Source: Hemileia vastatrix
Lineage: Eukaryota; Basidiomycota; Pucciniomycetes; Pucciniales; Zaghouaniaceae
NCBI GenBank assembly: GCA_030280995.1
Contig: JASXTE010000014.1
Span: forward strand, 2,714,656-2,778,655
DNA: 64,000 nucleotides
Reading direction: 5' to 3'
Part shown: one piece after another, positions 1-10,598 of the stretch
Layout of the letters: every line of letters begins with the position of its first letter
How positions within the stretch are numbered: the first letter of the stretch is position 1
Made by a program: the position numbers and the translations under genes
Notes under the pieces: model-generated
What the model was told of the DNA's origin: nothing
Seen by the model: only the letters and a program-made list of their open reading frames with translations
Databases searched by the model: none

Positions 1-177
1 AGATTAGAAACATAATAATAATATAAAACAATTAATAAAAATAATTTCAGAATTTTTTTTTTTTTTTTACTTTACTGTCTACTAATATACTAAAAATAAA
101 AAATTAATAAATAAAATGAAATTAAATAACATAAATGAAATAAAATAAAATATAAAAAATTATTAAAATGGTATCCC

Positions 178-428
178 CCAGCCAATTGATGAGCTGATCC
201 CCTGATACCTTACCCACATCCAAGTGCACCTTGATGTTGATACACAATTAATTCTTTTAAATGATTAACAGAAACAAAATTCAAAAAATTTAGAAATTCA
301 GAAGATAATAAAAATAATGAAACACAGAAACACGTGAAATAAATAATAAATAAAATAAAAAAAGAAAATAGCATTGCCCGGCCAATTGATGAGCCTTTCC
401 CCACCAATGCTTGCCCACATCCAGGTGA
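178..428 (-). repeat. Pair of ~50-bp direct repeats in A1 3' UTR
   Basis: Two copies of a block containing GCCAATTGATGAGC followed by CTTACCCACATCCA or CTTGCCCACATCCA lie at about 178-230 and 376-428. A recognisable relative (a GATGAG...CATCAACTGGCTGGG block read on the other strand) occurs in A2 at about 33190-33255, so the block is a conserved part of the family A 3' untranslated region. The bases around and between the copies are A/T-rich with no coding signal. Confidence 0.6.
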
Positions 429-719
429 CCCTGATGTGGTAACATGCTATATTTTTGATTTTATAATTTTAAACAACCCCCATAAAAAATTAAAAGAAAA
501 AAAAGAGAAAAAAAGAAAATAATCTAAAACTACTATCTAGCAAAAAACATAACTGCAAAATCAAAGACAGTCCAGCTCCATAGATGGTCCAATAAGGGAA
601 AGTCTGATCCATAGAAATAATCACTGGGTGGGCTCCCTCCAATAAGTAAAAATTATGGGAGACCACCAGTGATCAACCCCCAATCTGAAAGAACCAAAGA
701 TAAAGAAGCCAGTCCCAAA

Positions 720-1172
720 CCAGTTTAAAGTCATAGTGGACTTGAAACCTGAATAATAAAAAACAGAACTAGAATTCAACTATGAAAAACAAAAGACTTG
801 AGACAGACATTCTGGGGTAACTGTTCTACAGAGCAGCCAGCTCATCAGTTACCCCCACACTTGCCAAAATAAAATCTAGAAGCCCCCCCACGGGTACCTT
901 CTAACAAAAACACAAAATCCAACACAATAAACTGAAACCAATAAGAGTGAAGAGTCCAGCACTTGAAAACCAAAGGAAATTCCAGTTTAAAGTCATAGAG
1001 GACTAAAACCTGTGAAAAGAAACCAATACTAGGGTTCAACAAAATTAAGAAAAAGGGTTGGAAACAGACAATCTGGGGTAACTGTTGATAGAGCAGCCAG
1101 CCCATCAGTCACCCCTACACTTGCCAAGATCAAATCTAGAAGACCCACCCATGGGTACCTTCTAACAAAAAG
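720..1172 (-). repeat. Tandem ~262-bp duplication in A1 3' UTR
   Basis: A segment starting with the reverse complement of GACTTTAAACTGG at 720 recurs at 982. The next ~190 bp match with small changes: the shared parts include CTGGGGTAACTGTT, GAGCAGCCAG, CATCAGT, CACTTGCC and GGGTACCTTCTAACAAAAA. A2 has a single counterpart around 32690-32880 (GGTAATTGATGGGCTGGCTGCTCTA). The duplication is therefore specific to A1 or was lost in A2. No reading frame is conserved across the copies. Confidence 0.75.
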
Positions 1173-1256
1173 TTTCCAACACAAAAGTTTCTCTGCAACA
1201 CCACAAAAATTCCAAAACAAAAAAAGAACGTTCCATAGTTTATCCTCATTGCGGAG

Positions 1257-1716
1257 TCAATCTTCTTCATGCCTAGTGCCTCTGGGATAAAACCTCTTCA
1301 CTTGGTCTGCAGCCACCCTCTTTTTCAAGACTGCACCATCCAACTCTTCCAGAACATAAGTACCTCCAGACGCCTGAGATCTGACTCTGTAAGGCCCATT
1401 CCATCTTTCAGCAAACATTTTCCCCCACTGACTCTCCAAACTTCTATTATACACCAAAACCAAAAAACCAGGTTTCAAGGGATTCCTGAGTCTATGAGCC
1501 AATTTCTTGTCCCAGTACCTGACTGATTGATTCCTAATCTTCATCATTCTAGAGTATGCCTTCTCTTGACATTCCTCTACATTCCAACTGTTGCATCCTG
1601 GCACAGAGCAAATCTTCTGTTGAGTGCACATCATCCCAATCAATTCCAAGATAAGAGACAGCTTCCAAGTCCACTGGTAGAACGGCTTTTTGACCAAACA
1701 TTAACTCATAAGGAGA
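1257..1716 (-). pseudogene. A1 integrase C-terminal part
   Basis: This encodes the end of integrase after the catalytic core. Reading from 1716 the protein runs SPYELMFGQKAVLP, a normal post-core segment. A frameshift near 1575-1590 moves the sense frame, which continues through NQSVRYWDKKLAHRL to an SH3-like stretch (GPYRVRSQASGGTYVLEEL) and ends at the stop at 1257. This last part conserves the order of A2 (32200-32540). There is no chromodomain after it, unlike C, B and D. The first stop after the core (1717) separates this piece from the core frame. Confidence 0.75.
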
Positions 1717-2220
1717 TTAGTCAGTTGTCCTCTTCACAGTGACCCTATCAGCAAATAACACCAAGGGTAAATAATGCCTCCACTTTTCAGCACTATCTCC
1801 ACAAATCTTCACCAAAGCATTCTTGATAACTTGATGGCCTCTTTCAACCATGCCTTCAGCTTCAGGATAATACGGTGTAGCCACTCTAACCCTAGAACCA
1901 ACACTAGCCACAGCTTCTTTAAATTCGGCACCAAACTCTGGCCCACCATCAACAGTAACCAACTTCATCAACCCATACCTATAAATCCACTCCTTCTTCA
2001 AAAACTCTGCCACATTCTTGGCAGTCAAATTAACCAGAGGCACTGCCTCAACCCAACCAGACAAATCATCCCTAGCAACAATCAAGTATTTATACCTGCC
2101 CTCTTTTATATGGACAGCATCCAAACTGACTCTTCCAAAAACAGTTGATTCTCCAGTAGCACGGCCCACCTCTTTAGGTTTCAAGTGACTTCTTCTTTGA
2201 CATTCTTCACAAGATTGAAC
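1717..2220 (-). pseudogene. A1 integrase catalytic core
   Basis: The retroviral-type integrase core joins element cDNA to host DNA. The DDE residues can be read in order: the first D in RVSLDAVHIK, the second in VTVDGGPEFG and the E in GMVERGHQ. The spacing fits the D-x(~60)-D-x35-E rule. The core is cut off by a TGA just upstream (2221-2223), which separates it from the zinc-binding domain, and by a TAA at 1717. A2 carries the same core at 31600-32040. Confidence 0.85.
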
Positions 2221-3540
2221 TCAACCCTGAAAAGCCAACTTCATACCTGACCACCAAAATCTTTCTGCTACTCTTCTATAAGTCTCCCCAAAGCCTCTAT
2301 GACCAAGGTCTTCATGCAAAGACTTCAAAACCAATTCTTGACCCTTCTTCTGAGTCACCACCACTTGAGGATTTGGATTTCTCCTCCTCATCAGCTGCCT
2401 TCCTGACACATAAAATCCAGGACTCTTCTTCTTGATTACCAACCAAGTATCATCATCACAACTATCTGGCCTCTCCAAGGTCAACAGATATTCCACCAAA
2501 ATAAAATAAAACCCAGACTGACCCCAGGACTCATCTTCAAAATCCAACAAAACAACATCCAAGGGTACAATTCTGTCACCAAAATCACCAGTGTGAACAT
2601 GAGCCAATTGAGCAGCCCAACCAGGACACCAATCTTTAAATTTTGGCACGTCCTTCTCTTTACACTGAACCTTGTGAGAATCCAGTTCACTAACAAAAAC
2701 ACCCTTTTCCAAATTTGAGCTGTCCCAAAAAACAGCTCCATCTTCATCAACAAAAACATCCTGATCACCAGAATCAAGATCAGATCCAGCCAGTTCAGCC
2801 TCTTGGGGGAGGTCAGAACAATCATCCAGTTCAGCCTCATGGGGGAGGAGAGAAAAATCCTCAGCACCCTTTGTGCTGGCCCTAACCACTGGAACATCTT
2901 CGTCAAACTCTTCAGAATCAGAATCCTCATCTGTAGGTGGTCTCCTTGATAATCCATCAGGAATATTAAAAGTTTTACCTGGTTTGTGTACCAGGTCAAA
3001 AGAAAAATGTTGAATAAATGCCACCCACCTAGTCATTGGAGCATTTGGAAGACTAGGTGTATTTATCGTCTGAACCAAAGATTTTGCATCCACCTGCAGC
3101 TCAAAATGCTGCCCCCACAAAACCATCTGTAGCTTCTTTAAAATTTTAGCTACGCCACACAATTCCAACTTAGGTTGAGAATACCTAGATTCCACCTCAT
3201 TAAACACCACAGAATCATATCTTATTGGCCTGACCCTCCCAGTCTTATCCTCCTGAGACAAAACAGCACCAGCAGCAATATAACTTGAGTCCACTTCCAG
3301 ATAAATTTTTCCAGCACCAACACCATAATCCAACTTGTGAAGAACAATATCTTCACCAACAACATTTTTCAATTTCTGAAAAGCATCTTCACACTCTTCA
3401 GTCCATTCCCAATCTGCATCTTTTCTGGTCAACCTCCTTAAAGGTAAAGCCAACAAAGAAAAATCCTTAATAAAAATCCTGACATATACACATACACCCG
3501 GAAATCCCCTGACTTCAGTAGTATTTTTAGGCCTTGCCAT
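2221..3540 (-). pseudogene. A1 RNase H, acidic linker and integrase zinc domain
   Basis: This 439-codon frame starts with the RT thumb/connection (TTEVRGFPGVCVYVRIF), then gypsy RNase H (IYLEVDSSYIAAGAVLSQED; later PKLELCGVAKIL and LQVDAKSLVQ) and the tether block HKPGKTFNIPDGLSRRP. An unusually long acidic linker of ~130 residues follows, with two near-identical LPHEAEL and LPQEAEL repeats. It ends in the histidine part of the integrase HHCC domain (HEDLGHRGF...RFWWSGM). The matching cysteines (SCEEC) lie past an in-frame TGA at 2221. The frame is offset by one base from the RT frame. A2 has TGGCCAAG at the join where A1 has TGGCAAG, so a one-base loss is likely. Confidence 0.85.
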
Positions 3541-4895
3541 GACTGAATTTTATTAATCTTCTTCTTTGCCATAATCCTTCCCTCTTTACATACCACATGA
3601 CCCAGAATTTCCAAAGCAGGAACACAACAACAGAATTTTGACCCTGAAATGGTCAAACCAGCCTCTTCAATCCTAAACAACACTCTCTCTAGAGTTGTTG
3701 CATATTCCCACACAAACCTCCTTATGCCAGGGTTCTCCGCTAACACCTCATTACCATAATCAGTGGATGGTCCTTTAATTCCACCATCATCAATAAAAAT
3801 ACCAGCATGAGTAGGAACCTCATCCTGCAAAATCCAAGCCATCTGTGCTTGATAAACTGCCACTGAATTAGTTGCTCCTTGAGGCAACCTAGTGAGCTGA
3901 AATCTTCCCAAAGGAGTCTCAAAAGTTGTGAGAGGCTTTGAATCTGTATGGAGTTCCCTCTCATCATAACCACCCATAATATCACCCAAACCATAACACA
4001 CCCTTCCAGTAAAAGCTTCAACAAAATCCTCTGCACTTGGCGGCATACCAGCGTCCTTGATAGTGACTCTATTCAAGGCTCTAAGATCATGAACCACCCT
4101 CAACTTTCCATTCTGCTTTTTTACGCAGAAAACCGGACTTGAGTAGCTGGATGTTGATTGTTCATATAACCCAGTCCTGACTCTTTCCCTAACAATCTCC
4201 ACAAAATCCTCTCTAATAGCGGCTGGAATTGGAATAGGTTTAATTTGCCAAGGTTCATGGCAAACCACAGGAATAAAGTGAGGTTCCCCATAAGGGTGCT
4301 TCAATACACCCCTTTCCTCCTCAACAAACGCCACAGCTTTTTCCCTTAGCACAATAACGTGCAACAACAACTTCTTTTCTTCCTCAGACAACCACCCATC
4401 AGGACCAAAATTAACAACTTTCAACCTTTCCACAGTCACCCTAGCCGTCTCTATAAATTCTGGAGGATTCTTCACCAAAGGAGTACAGTATGGATCTCTC
4501 GACAAAGGAGGTCTCTTCAAAGGCGGATTCAAGCCCACAGGAATAGGCTCATTGACAGGCCTAATCTTCTGCGCTACCTTCTTATACTTTTCCGCTCCAC
4601 CTTCAACTTGAGGGATCTTCAAGTAATCTTCACCACCAGACCTGGAACAAAAACCAAGGGTTTCCCCATTGCTCACATGTGTGGCAAAGGTAATGTTTTT
4701 GAAAGGTGTAGAAGAAACCATAGCGGTGCACAATTGGGAGGACTTACTTTTACACCCCAATCTCACCACTCCAAAACTTTTCCGCAATTCCACATCTTCA
4801 TCCTCACTTCCAACTTCCAAATCTTCAAATCTTGATTCATCTTCTGAATCACATCTTCTAAAATTGTGCAGTTTATCCTCATGCTGCAGGCCCAA
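3533..4895 (-). pseudogene. A1 reverse transcriptase
   Basis: RNA-directed DNA polymerase of the gypsy type. Visible blocks are KKQNGKLRVVHDLRALNRVT (palm), GDIMGGYDERELH, PLGRFQLTRLPQGATNSVAV and the catalytic FIDDGG box with I-D-D, followed by ENPGIRRFVWEY and GLTISGSKF...ALEILGHVVCKEG. The N-terminal 100 residues hold an acidic stretch and a linker that ends in VCHEPWQIKPIPIP. The frame continues to 3438 but is out of phase with RNase H from about 3533 because of a single-base loss. The FIDD box with an ENPGIRRF block is, from memory, common in basidiomycete elements. Confidence 0.88.
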
Positions 4896-5233
4896 AAATC
4901 AATCTTGATGATCTTCATTCTTCATAATTTTCTGCAGTTTAACCTCATGCTGGAGGCCCAAAAATAGATCTTGACAATCTTCACAAAAATATTTTGCATC
5001 TTCTTTCTTCATTATCTTCAGATTTTTTTCTTGATTTTCTTGAATTATCTTGAAATTTTTTTCTTCTTTTCTTGAGTTTTCTTCTTACCTACAAAAATAA
5101 CCAGGGGTTTCCCCAATGCTCACAGGTGTGGCCCAGGTAATGTTTTTGAAAGGTGTAGAATAAATCCTAGAAGTGCAAAATTGGGAGGACTTACTTTTAG
5201 ACCCCAATCTCACCACCCCAAAAATTTTCCGCA
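4650..5233 (-). repeat. A1 direct repeat pair between protease and RT
   Basis: Two ~140-bp copies at about 4650-4792 and 5094-5233 match closely (shared blocks include GGTAATGTTTTTGAAAGGTG and CCCCAATCTCACCAC). Both encode a peptide of the form GVVRLG-KSKSSQ-CT...STPFKNIT. The upstream copy (in the minus direction) runs straight into TAG-GTAAGAAG, a good 5' splice-donor sequence. The downstream copy reads on into pol in an open frame. The repeat may therefore be a duplicated segment around an intron-like spacer. A2 shows no clear second copy. Confidence 0.7.
4862..4960 (-). repeat. A1 ~66-bp tandem repeat encoding LQHE(D/V)KL
   Basis: Two adjacent copies at 4868-4925 and 4934-4990 share GCAGTTTA(A/T)CCTCATGCTG and CCCAAAAAT(C/A)(A/G)ATCTTGA. 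Read on the minus strand they encode FLGLQHEVKL and FLGLQHEDKL. They belong to the wider family A motif described in the findings. Confidence 0.75.
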
Positions 5234-5602
5234 TATCTTTCAATAAAGACATATAACCAATCTTCTTCTTTAAACTTGAATTAAAAATAATTAAGAATCT
5301 TGAGAGAGAACAGAGACTTGATAAAAAACTTGATGAATACTTGCAGAGAAGAGAAACATTAAAAAGAGAAAGTTGAAAATCCACTTGGTATATCTCCAAG
5401 GGAGCTGACCTACTACAACCTGGGATTTCCGCATCTTGGGGAGAGGTTGTAGCACTAGGGTGATCAGCCCTTATTACTCTAAAAAAGACAGACTCTCAAT
5501 AGAGCCTGAGCCGCACTCCAAAAAACCAGAGGCAGAACCCACTTCCTTCCTTCTCCTGCAGCAGTCCATGCACTGGCACATTGAAGATAAACCAGGCCTG
5601 GT

Positions 5603-6037
5603 CTACCAACCATCCTCTCCAGGGGATGATAACCTCATGTGAAGCCTCCTTTTGTCTTCCCCAGTCAACTCCAAACTGATTCCCAAATCAAATTGATAAC
5701 CAATTCTTGCCTGAAAATCCATCAAGAATGGCCCACCCAAAACTGCTTTTACATTACCTTTAGCAATGTAAAAATGAACCTTCCCTGAGGCTCCTCCAAC
5801 ATCTAACTTCACAAACTCTGAAGTTCCAACCAATTCAGTGACATGGCCACCAATGCATCTCAAATTCCCACCAATACCAGTTTTGATGGGGAGGCCCATA
5901 TGAGTTGCCTCAAACAAAGAAATCAGGTTTATCTGAGAACCTGAATCCACCAATGCCCTTGCCTCCCTGCCATTCAGAGTGACATTGACATATCCCAGAG
6001 GAGCAGAAAAATGAGTTTCCAACCCCTCACCAAACTT
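5603..6037 (-). pseudogene. A1 aspartic protease
   Basis: Retropepsin that processes the Gag-Pol polyprotein. The active-site loop reads ALVDSGSQINLIS (D-S-G). A flap-like GGNLRCIGGH follows, then the C-terminal motif KAVLGGPFLMDFQARIGY, the hydrophobic-G pattern of retroviral proteases. The frame is flanked by stops on both sides (6038 and 5603), so it is not fused to gag in this copy. At the 5603 stop, A2 (DDGWKTRPGL) has a lysine codon, so that stop is private to A1. Between 5602 and 4896 the frame is poor in sense blocks and carries the repeats listed separately. Confidence 0.8.
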
Positions 6038-7210
6038 TTAAGCAGAATCACAAATGTATTCCACCTCCCCAGAAGAAACCCTTCTCCTGGTCAACAACTT
6101 TTTCTGCCTATCAGCCAACCCTGGACTGATAGCATACAATTCCCCATAAGATAGGGAAACTTGACCCTGATTCATCCTTTCCAGGACAGAGTCCATAACA
6201 TTAACTTGACCAGACACTACTGGCCTCTCAAAGTGAGCTCTTTGCTTCACCACCTTGGTCCTAGAAAATTCTTGAGGACCAGCACCACCAACAGATTTAC
6301 CATTAACAGGAACCAAACCAGATCCCTCACCAGAACCTCTAACTCCAGCAGGCTTTGGCAATGAAGCCAAAGGTACATCCTCCTCAGAGTCAGAATCCAC
6401 CTCCATTGGCATTGGCTCACCATTCATGTCCAATGCACCAAAACTAGGGGGGCCCAGGTCAGCCATACCCTTCTGCATCTTGTACAGCTCCTCTTTGCTG
6501 TACCTCTTCCTAGCTGCACTCAGCTTAGGATCCACCTTCGAAGCATTTGGCTTTGGTTGGGCCTGAGAACTGCTCTTAGGCCTACCCACCTTTCCTGCTT
6601 CCACATCATAAACACCAGCCAAGCATTCACCACTTGACTTTCCACCACAAGAATACAACTCCAAACCACCAAAGGAAGTAGAAAAAGAGACCTTATTGAC
6701 CTCCTTCCCCTTTCCCTTGACGTCCTTATCTACCTTAACAGAAGACTTCCCCTGATCAGGAATCTCCTCAAACCTTGGCCTCCTTTGATTGAGACCACCC
6801 CTTCTCCTGACCAAATCCACAGGAGCCTGCCCCTCACTGGGCTTCACAAAAGAACCATCAGGGAACTTAAAAACCCTGCCATCAAACTCCACTTTTCCTT
6901 CAGACACATCTCTGTTCAGTGCCCAACAATCATTGGACCTGTGCCCCCTCCTACTGCAATAAGAGCAAACCCAAGGATCACTCCTACCAGCCCTCCTTTC
7001 AAACTCTCTGGGCTGAGAAGGTGCTTTATTGACCTTCTTGGCCTCCTGAAGAGAAATGTGCAGCTGCTTTGTAAGATCAGCCAACTGCTCCACCATTGGG
7101 TCCCTCTCCTGTTTGGGAACCTTCACCAAATTCTTCTCCTCCTTCTTCTCCCTAACTTCCTCTTCAGCCAAAGCCTCACTGACTTTGCTGACATACTTGG
7201 CACACCCCTC
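6038..7210 (-). pseudogene. A1 gag, nucleocapsid half
   Basis: This is the second half of Gag, in the same frame as the first half but after an in-frame TAG (7211-7213). It opens with a charged, probably coiled-coil stretch (AEEEVREKKEEKNLVKV) and then a CCHC zinc knuckle, CSYCSRRGHRSNDC (C-x2-C-x4-H-x4-C, about 6924-6970), which binds element RNA in the virus-like particle. The C-terminal 200 residues are basic and proline-rich, with an acidic patch (EVDSDSEEDVP), and end next to the protease. A2 has glutamine at the TAG position, so A1 probably carries a C-to-T change. Confidence 0.82.
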
Positions 7211-7876
7211 CTAATAGGTGTCCACAGCCAATAACTTCAAATGGGCCTCAACAGCCTCCTTCACCTTATCCAAGGCAGGCAACTTCTGGTCCCCATTAGA
7301 AAGAGTCTTCATCAATTCCTTTCTTGACAACTCCTTCAACACATCCATCCTGACATCTCTAGCCAGGGCAGACCAAAAAACATCCTTGGCAGCATTTTCA
7401 TGTGCCAGCTCCTCCACTTCCACCAAATATTCCACCACAGGATCAAACTGTAGCAGAAACTTCCTGTAACTATGTAAGTTACCAACACCACCATAAGATT
7501 GCCATTTGCTGACAACCTTGTTCAGATCCACCATAGTGAACCTGACACCCCATCTATCCACCATCTCCCTACACAACAATTTCCAATCCCTCTTCTTGTA
7601 GCCAGACATGGCCACAATCTCCTTCTCCACTGACCTATCACCAATGAAGAAGATAATCTGCTTCACCATGTCCAGATAGGAAGCACCATCCACTCCAGCA
7701 GCAGTTTCATACTTCTCTAGAAACCACTTGACATCCTCCCCATTAAACTTGGTACCATCCCAAGTTTTAATCCTCACACACTCCCTAACCATCACAGAAG
7801 GAGGACCATCCCCCCCACTGACAGTCACCACAGGCATAACAGAACCAGAAGCCATTCCTCCAGACCAAAACACCAA
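7211..7876 (-). pseudogene. A1 gag, capsid half
   Basis: This is the N-terminal 221 codons of Gag, which builds the particle that packages element RNA. It looks like a retrotransposon capsid: TWDGTKFNGEDVKWFLEKYE, then SYLDMVKQIIFFIGD and helical blocks up to DVFWSALARDVRMDVLKEL. A start is possible at 7876 or, eight codons on, at the second methionine (MASGSV). The latter matches the A2 start MSSASGSG. The primer-binding site lies ~50 bp upstream, as expected for a first ORF. The frame ends in a TAG at 7211. Confidence 0.82.
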
Positions 7877-7925
7877 AAAGAGCCAACCAAAGAAAACAGA
7901 GATTCCAAAGAACTAGCAAGTTCTA

Positions 7926-7942
7926 CCCCACGTTGGGCGCCA
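7926..7942 (-). other. A1 primer-binding site
   Basis: On the minus strand TGGCGCCCAACGTGGGG follows the LTR end (TCTACA) after a 4-base spacer. It begins with TGG, as required for pairing with a tRNA CCA end. A2 has the related TGGAACCCAACATGGGG at 17134. I cannot name the tRNA. Confidence 0.8.
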
Positions 7943-7946
7943 GAAA

Positions 7947-8923
7947 TGTAGACAATCCTATAGTACTAGCTATAGGCCTTGACCAAGGGAGTTGGAGAAA
8001 AACCAGAGAGAAAATCCCCTGTCCCTTTAGAAAAATAGAGTGAGATTTACTTGCTAAAGTAAGTTGGTTCCTGTTTTGCTAAAGCTCCTGTTTAACACAC
8101 TTGACTGCTTGATGAGCCAAGAAAGTAGTCCCCAGATAGACTACCAGACCAAAGAACTGAAATGTAGAACAAAGTCCACACCAGAGACAGCAATAATACT
8201 TGCTATAGCTTGCAAGACTATAACAGAGAAAACAGTTACCAAAGTTAAGTTAAATGAAGAACTTACTTGCAACAAACACAGCCAATTGTGGCCAGAAAAC
8301 AGTGAAAACTGAGTGAGGAACAATGATATCACCTCCGGATGGTTGTATGATGATTAAGGTTGCCCCAAACTGTCTTATTCACTATGTACACACAGACCAC
8401 TAAATAAGAGCCCCTGCGCACCCACCAATCTGGCGCCTGTACCCGCCAAATTGCATAAAAACCCTCCTGAAGCGCTCCCCAACCTCCTAAAACAGAGGCA
8501 GGCAGGCCGCCTGACGTCGGAGATGCCGCCTGAAGCGGCCCGGCCTCCCTGAAGCCAGAAAACCAATAAAAACCACTAATCTACTTAGAAAAATTAGCTA
8601 CAACTACTAAAACCTTAAAAACACCGAATTTCACTATAGCAACATTGAGACATGAAATATAGAGAAAAATTAGCTCTATCCGATGGTACTAAGCACTTAA
8701 CCCTAAGACTTAAGGTTAGCCCGTAAAACACAAAAAACAAAATTAAACAGCAATCTTTTATAAATGAAAAATGAGGAAATGACCCCTTAAAACTTAGAAT
8801 ATGAAAAATGTCTTCAAGACATAAAATATAGAGAAAAACCAGGGCTATCCAATGATAGTACTCACACACCCGCAGACCCAATATCCACTGAATAAAACCA
8901 GAAAAATACCCAATTCTTTAACA
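7947..8923 (-). repeat. A1 5' LTR
   Basis: The inner border is firm (minus strand ...GTCTACA next to the PBS), and the ~80 bp next to it match A2 at 17049-17133 (AAGGGACAGG...CTCCAACTCCCTTGG). The outer border at 8923 is a guess from a TGTTAAAG start. The LTR holds a GC-richer block at 8405-8560 with repeated CCTGAAGC units. It also has a duplicated ~40-bp unit (CTCTATATTT(C/T)ATGTCT) at about 8650-8690 and 8815-8855. The 3' LTR partner is not in the window. Confidence 0.6.
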
Positions 8924-8938
8924 GATGTCAATTAAGAC

Positions 8939-9755
8939 ATGCACAAACAGCGCCAAACACACACAACAAAGGCCCCTGCCAATGTTGGAAGACCACAACG
9001 GGTGGTGTGCGATGCTTTAGTAAAAAACTCTGACATCGAACGAAGGTTTCCCAAGATCAAATATTGGGTAATACCAAAGACCAAAGAAGTGGTCAAAGAT
9101 ATATGGGACATGTCAATCGGTGATGATCAATCAGAAGCAGTTGAGGAGGAAACCGAGGAAACCATGGCAACCTGGGTAACCCAAGCCACTGGTAAAAAGC
9201 AAAGGGTAGAAGAGGAGGTGGTGGAAGAAGTCCCCACTTCAAGATGGACACCAAAGAAGCCGAGGATGGTCATCAAAGATGAAGAAGAAAAAGAAGCGGC
9301 GGTGGAAGCCACATTGAAGTTATTTCTAGAAGCTGACCCATTATTCAAAGTAAGTCCATTCTTCTGTTATTTTAAAAACTTTGTTACTGATGATCTTGTT
9401 TTAGAATTCAGATGTCATCGCAGAAGTTCTGATTGCGGAAGCTGCACCATTGCTGCCAGTTGAGGCAGATCAACCAGTGGTTGATTCGAGGGAGGACAAC
9501 GAAGAGACTCTTGACCAGGTATGGTCAAAGAAACCTGGCCATGGTTGACAAACTAGATACATTGAAGAGTTAAGCGGTGAAGTCGATAAGATTGTCGATG
9601 TTGCCTCCTTTGATGTGGCCGAAGAATTACTGGAAATTGGGGAAGTGGTACCAGTAGGAGAGGAGGAGGTTTTTGAGAAATGTAGGAAGGAAATAAGGTT
9701 GGTTTTGGAGAAGATGAAGGGATTGGTTCGAGAGAAAATAAAGGAGAAAATTTAA
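8939..9755 (+). CDS. Hypothetical protein, predicted three exons
   Basis: I do not recognise this gene. Exon 1 (8939-9349, 137 codons) ends at a GTAAGT donor. A 55-bp intron (9350-9404, ending TTTTAG) joins it in frame to exon 2 (9405-9518). A possible 51-bp intron (9519-9569) leads to exon 3 (9570-9755), which ends in TAA. The joined frame gives ~236 residues: a basic N-terminus, a very acidic middle (EEETEE, EEEVVEE), a conserved-looking KIKYWVIPKTKEVVKDIW block and a charged C-terminal helix. No membrane segment or catalytic motif is visible. It lies antisense to element C, downstream of C's integrase, and its ATG is 16 bp from the A1 LTR. It could be a host gene fragment or an element-borne antisense gene. 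The upstream end may be cut by A1. Confidence 0.5.
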
Positions 9756-10598
9756 AATGGAAGGAAAAAAGAAAAGAAAGAAAGAGGAAAAGAAAAGTAG
9801 AAACAATTTGGATATTTATTTATTTTATTTTGTTGTTTTAATTAAAATTTTAATATTTATTTTATAAGATTTTGAGAGAAAAAGAAAAAAAAAGAAGAAA
9901 GAAAAAGATTTGAATAAAAAATTTTTTGTTTTAAATTTTGAAAGAAGAAAAGAAAGAATATTTAATTGAAGGAATTTTAGTTTAAATTTTGAAAAGAAAA
10001 ATTTAAGTACAAAAAAAAAAAATAGTTGATTGAAATAATTTTGTTTGACATGGAAATTTAATGAAAGAAAAAAAATTGTTATTTGTGAAAGTTCATTTAT
10101 TGAAGTTTTGAGGAATTTTGGTTATTTGAAAGGAAAGAAGAAAAGAAGAGAAGAAAAGAATTTGAAAGAAAGAAGTAATTTGTTTGAAGAATTTTAAAAG
10201 AGAGATTTAAAGGTTGAAGTGAAGTTTGAGAAAGATTGTCGTATTGAGTTTGTGAAAAATTTTGATAGTTCAAAGATAAAGAAATAAGGGAAAGAAGAAA
10301 AGTTTGAAAAGAGAAAAGAAAATTTAAAGGAATTTATTGTTTTTTTTTAAGATTTTTATTTTATTATTTTATTTTATTTTATATTTTAATTTAATTTAAT
10401 TTAATTTTAACTTAATTTTTATTTTATTTTAAAGAAGGTTGAAAACTTTTGAAAAAAAAAGAAGAAAGAAGAAAAGAAAAATAAGTAAATTTTTTAGAGG
10501 TAAAGATATTTTAGATTTTAAAGAAAAGAGGTTTTAGAATTTTAAGAAACAAAAAAGAAAAAAGAAAAGAGAAAGAAGAGAAAAAATAAAATAGAGTT
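9756..10598. other. A/G-rich low-complexity stretch
   Basis: About 840 bp dominated on the plus strand by GAAAA, AAAGAA and AAGAAG runs with interspersed TTTTATTTTA blocks near 10330-10440. I see no coding frame, promoter-like block or repeat boundary. It lies between the convergent 8939 gene and the end of element C's integrase. Confidence 0.7.

Larger units (their letters stand above)
1..8923 (-). mobile_element. Ty3/gypsy LTR retrotransposon A1 (3' end outside the window)
   Basis: Read on the minus strand, the order is 5' LTR, primer-binding site, gag with a CCHC knuckle, aspartic protease, reverse transcriptase (FIDD), RNase H, an acidic linker, integrase and a long 3' untranslated region. 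This is the gypsy order, with integrase last and no chromodomain. At least two in-frame stops, a one-base deletion at the RT/RNase H join and an integrase frameshift make it a non-functional copy. The 3' LTR is not present, so the element must continue beyond base 1. The damaged relative A2 (17049-33960, plus) supports the domain borders. The right border is placed at a TG/CA-type end and is uncertain because no target duplication can be checked. Confidence 0.85.

Noticed and set aside
1257..2148. Several plus-strand frames over A1 pol
   Set aside because: They are antisense shadows of conserved minus-strand integrase and have no recognisable protein blocks.
8141..8332. Minus-strand frame with a GTAAGT...TTATAG intron-like segment within the A1 LTR
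   Set aside because: It lies wholly in the LTR, has no partner exons and no conserved peptide. The signals are too weak to call a gene.
9756..10598. Purine-rich tract as the 3' LTR or polypurine tract of C
   Set aside because: It does not match the C 5' LTR, and on C's strand it is pyrimidine-rich, the wrong strand for a polypurine tract.
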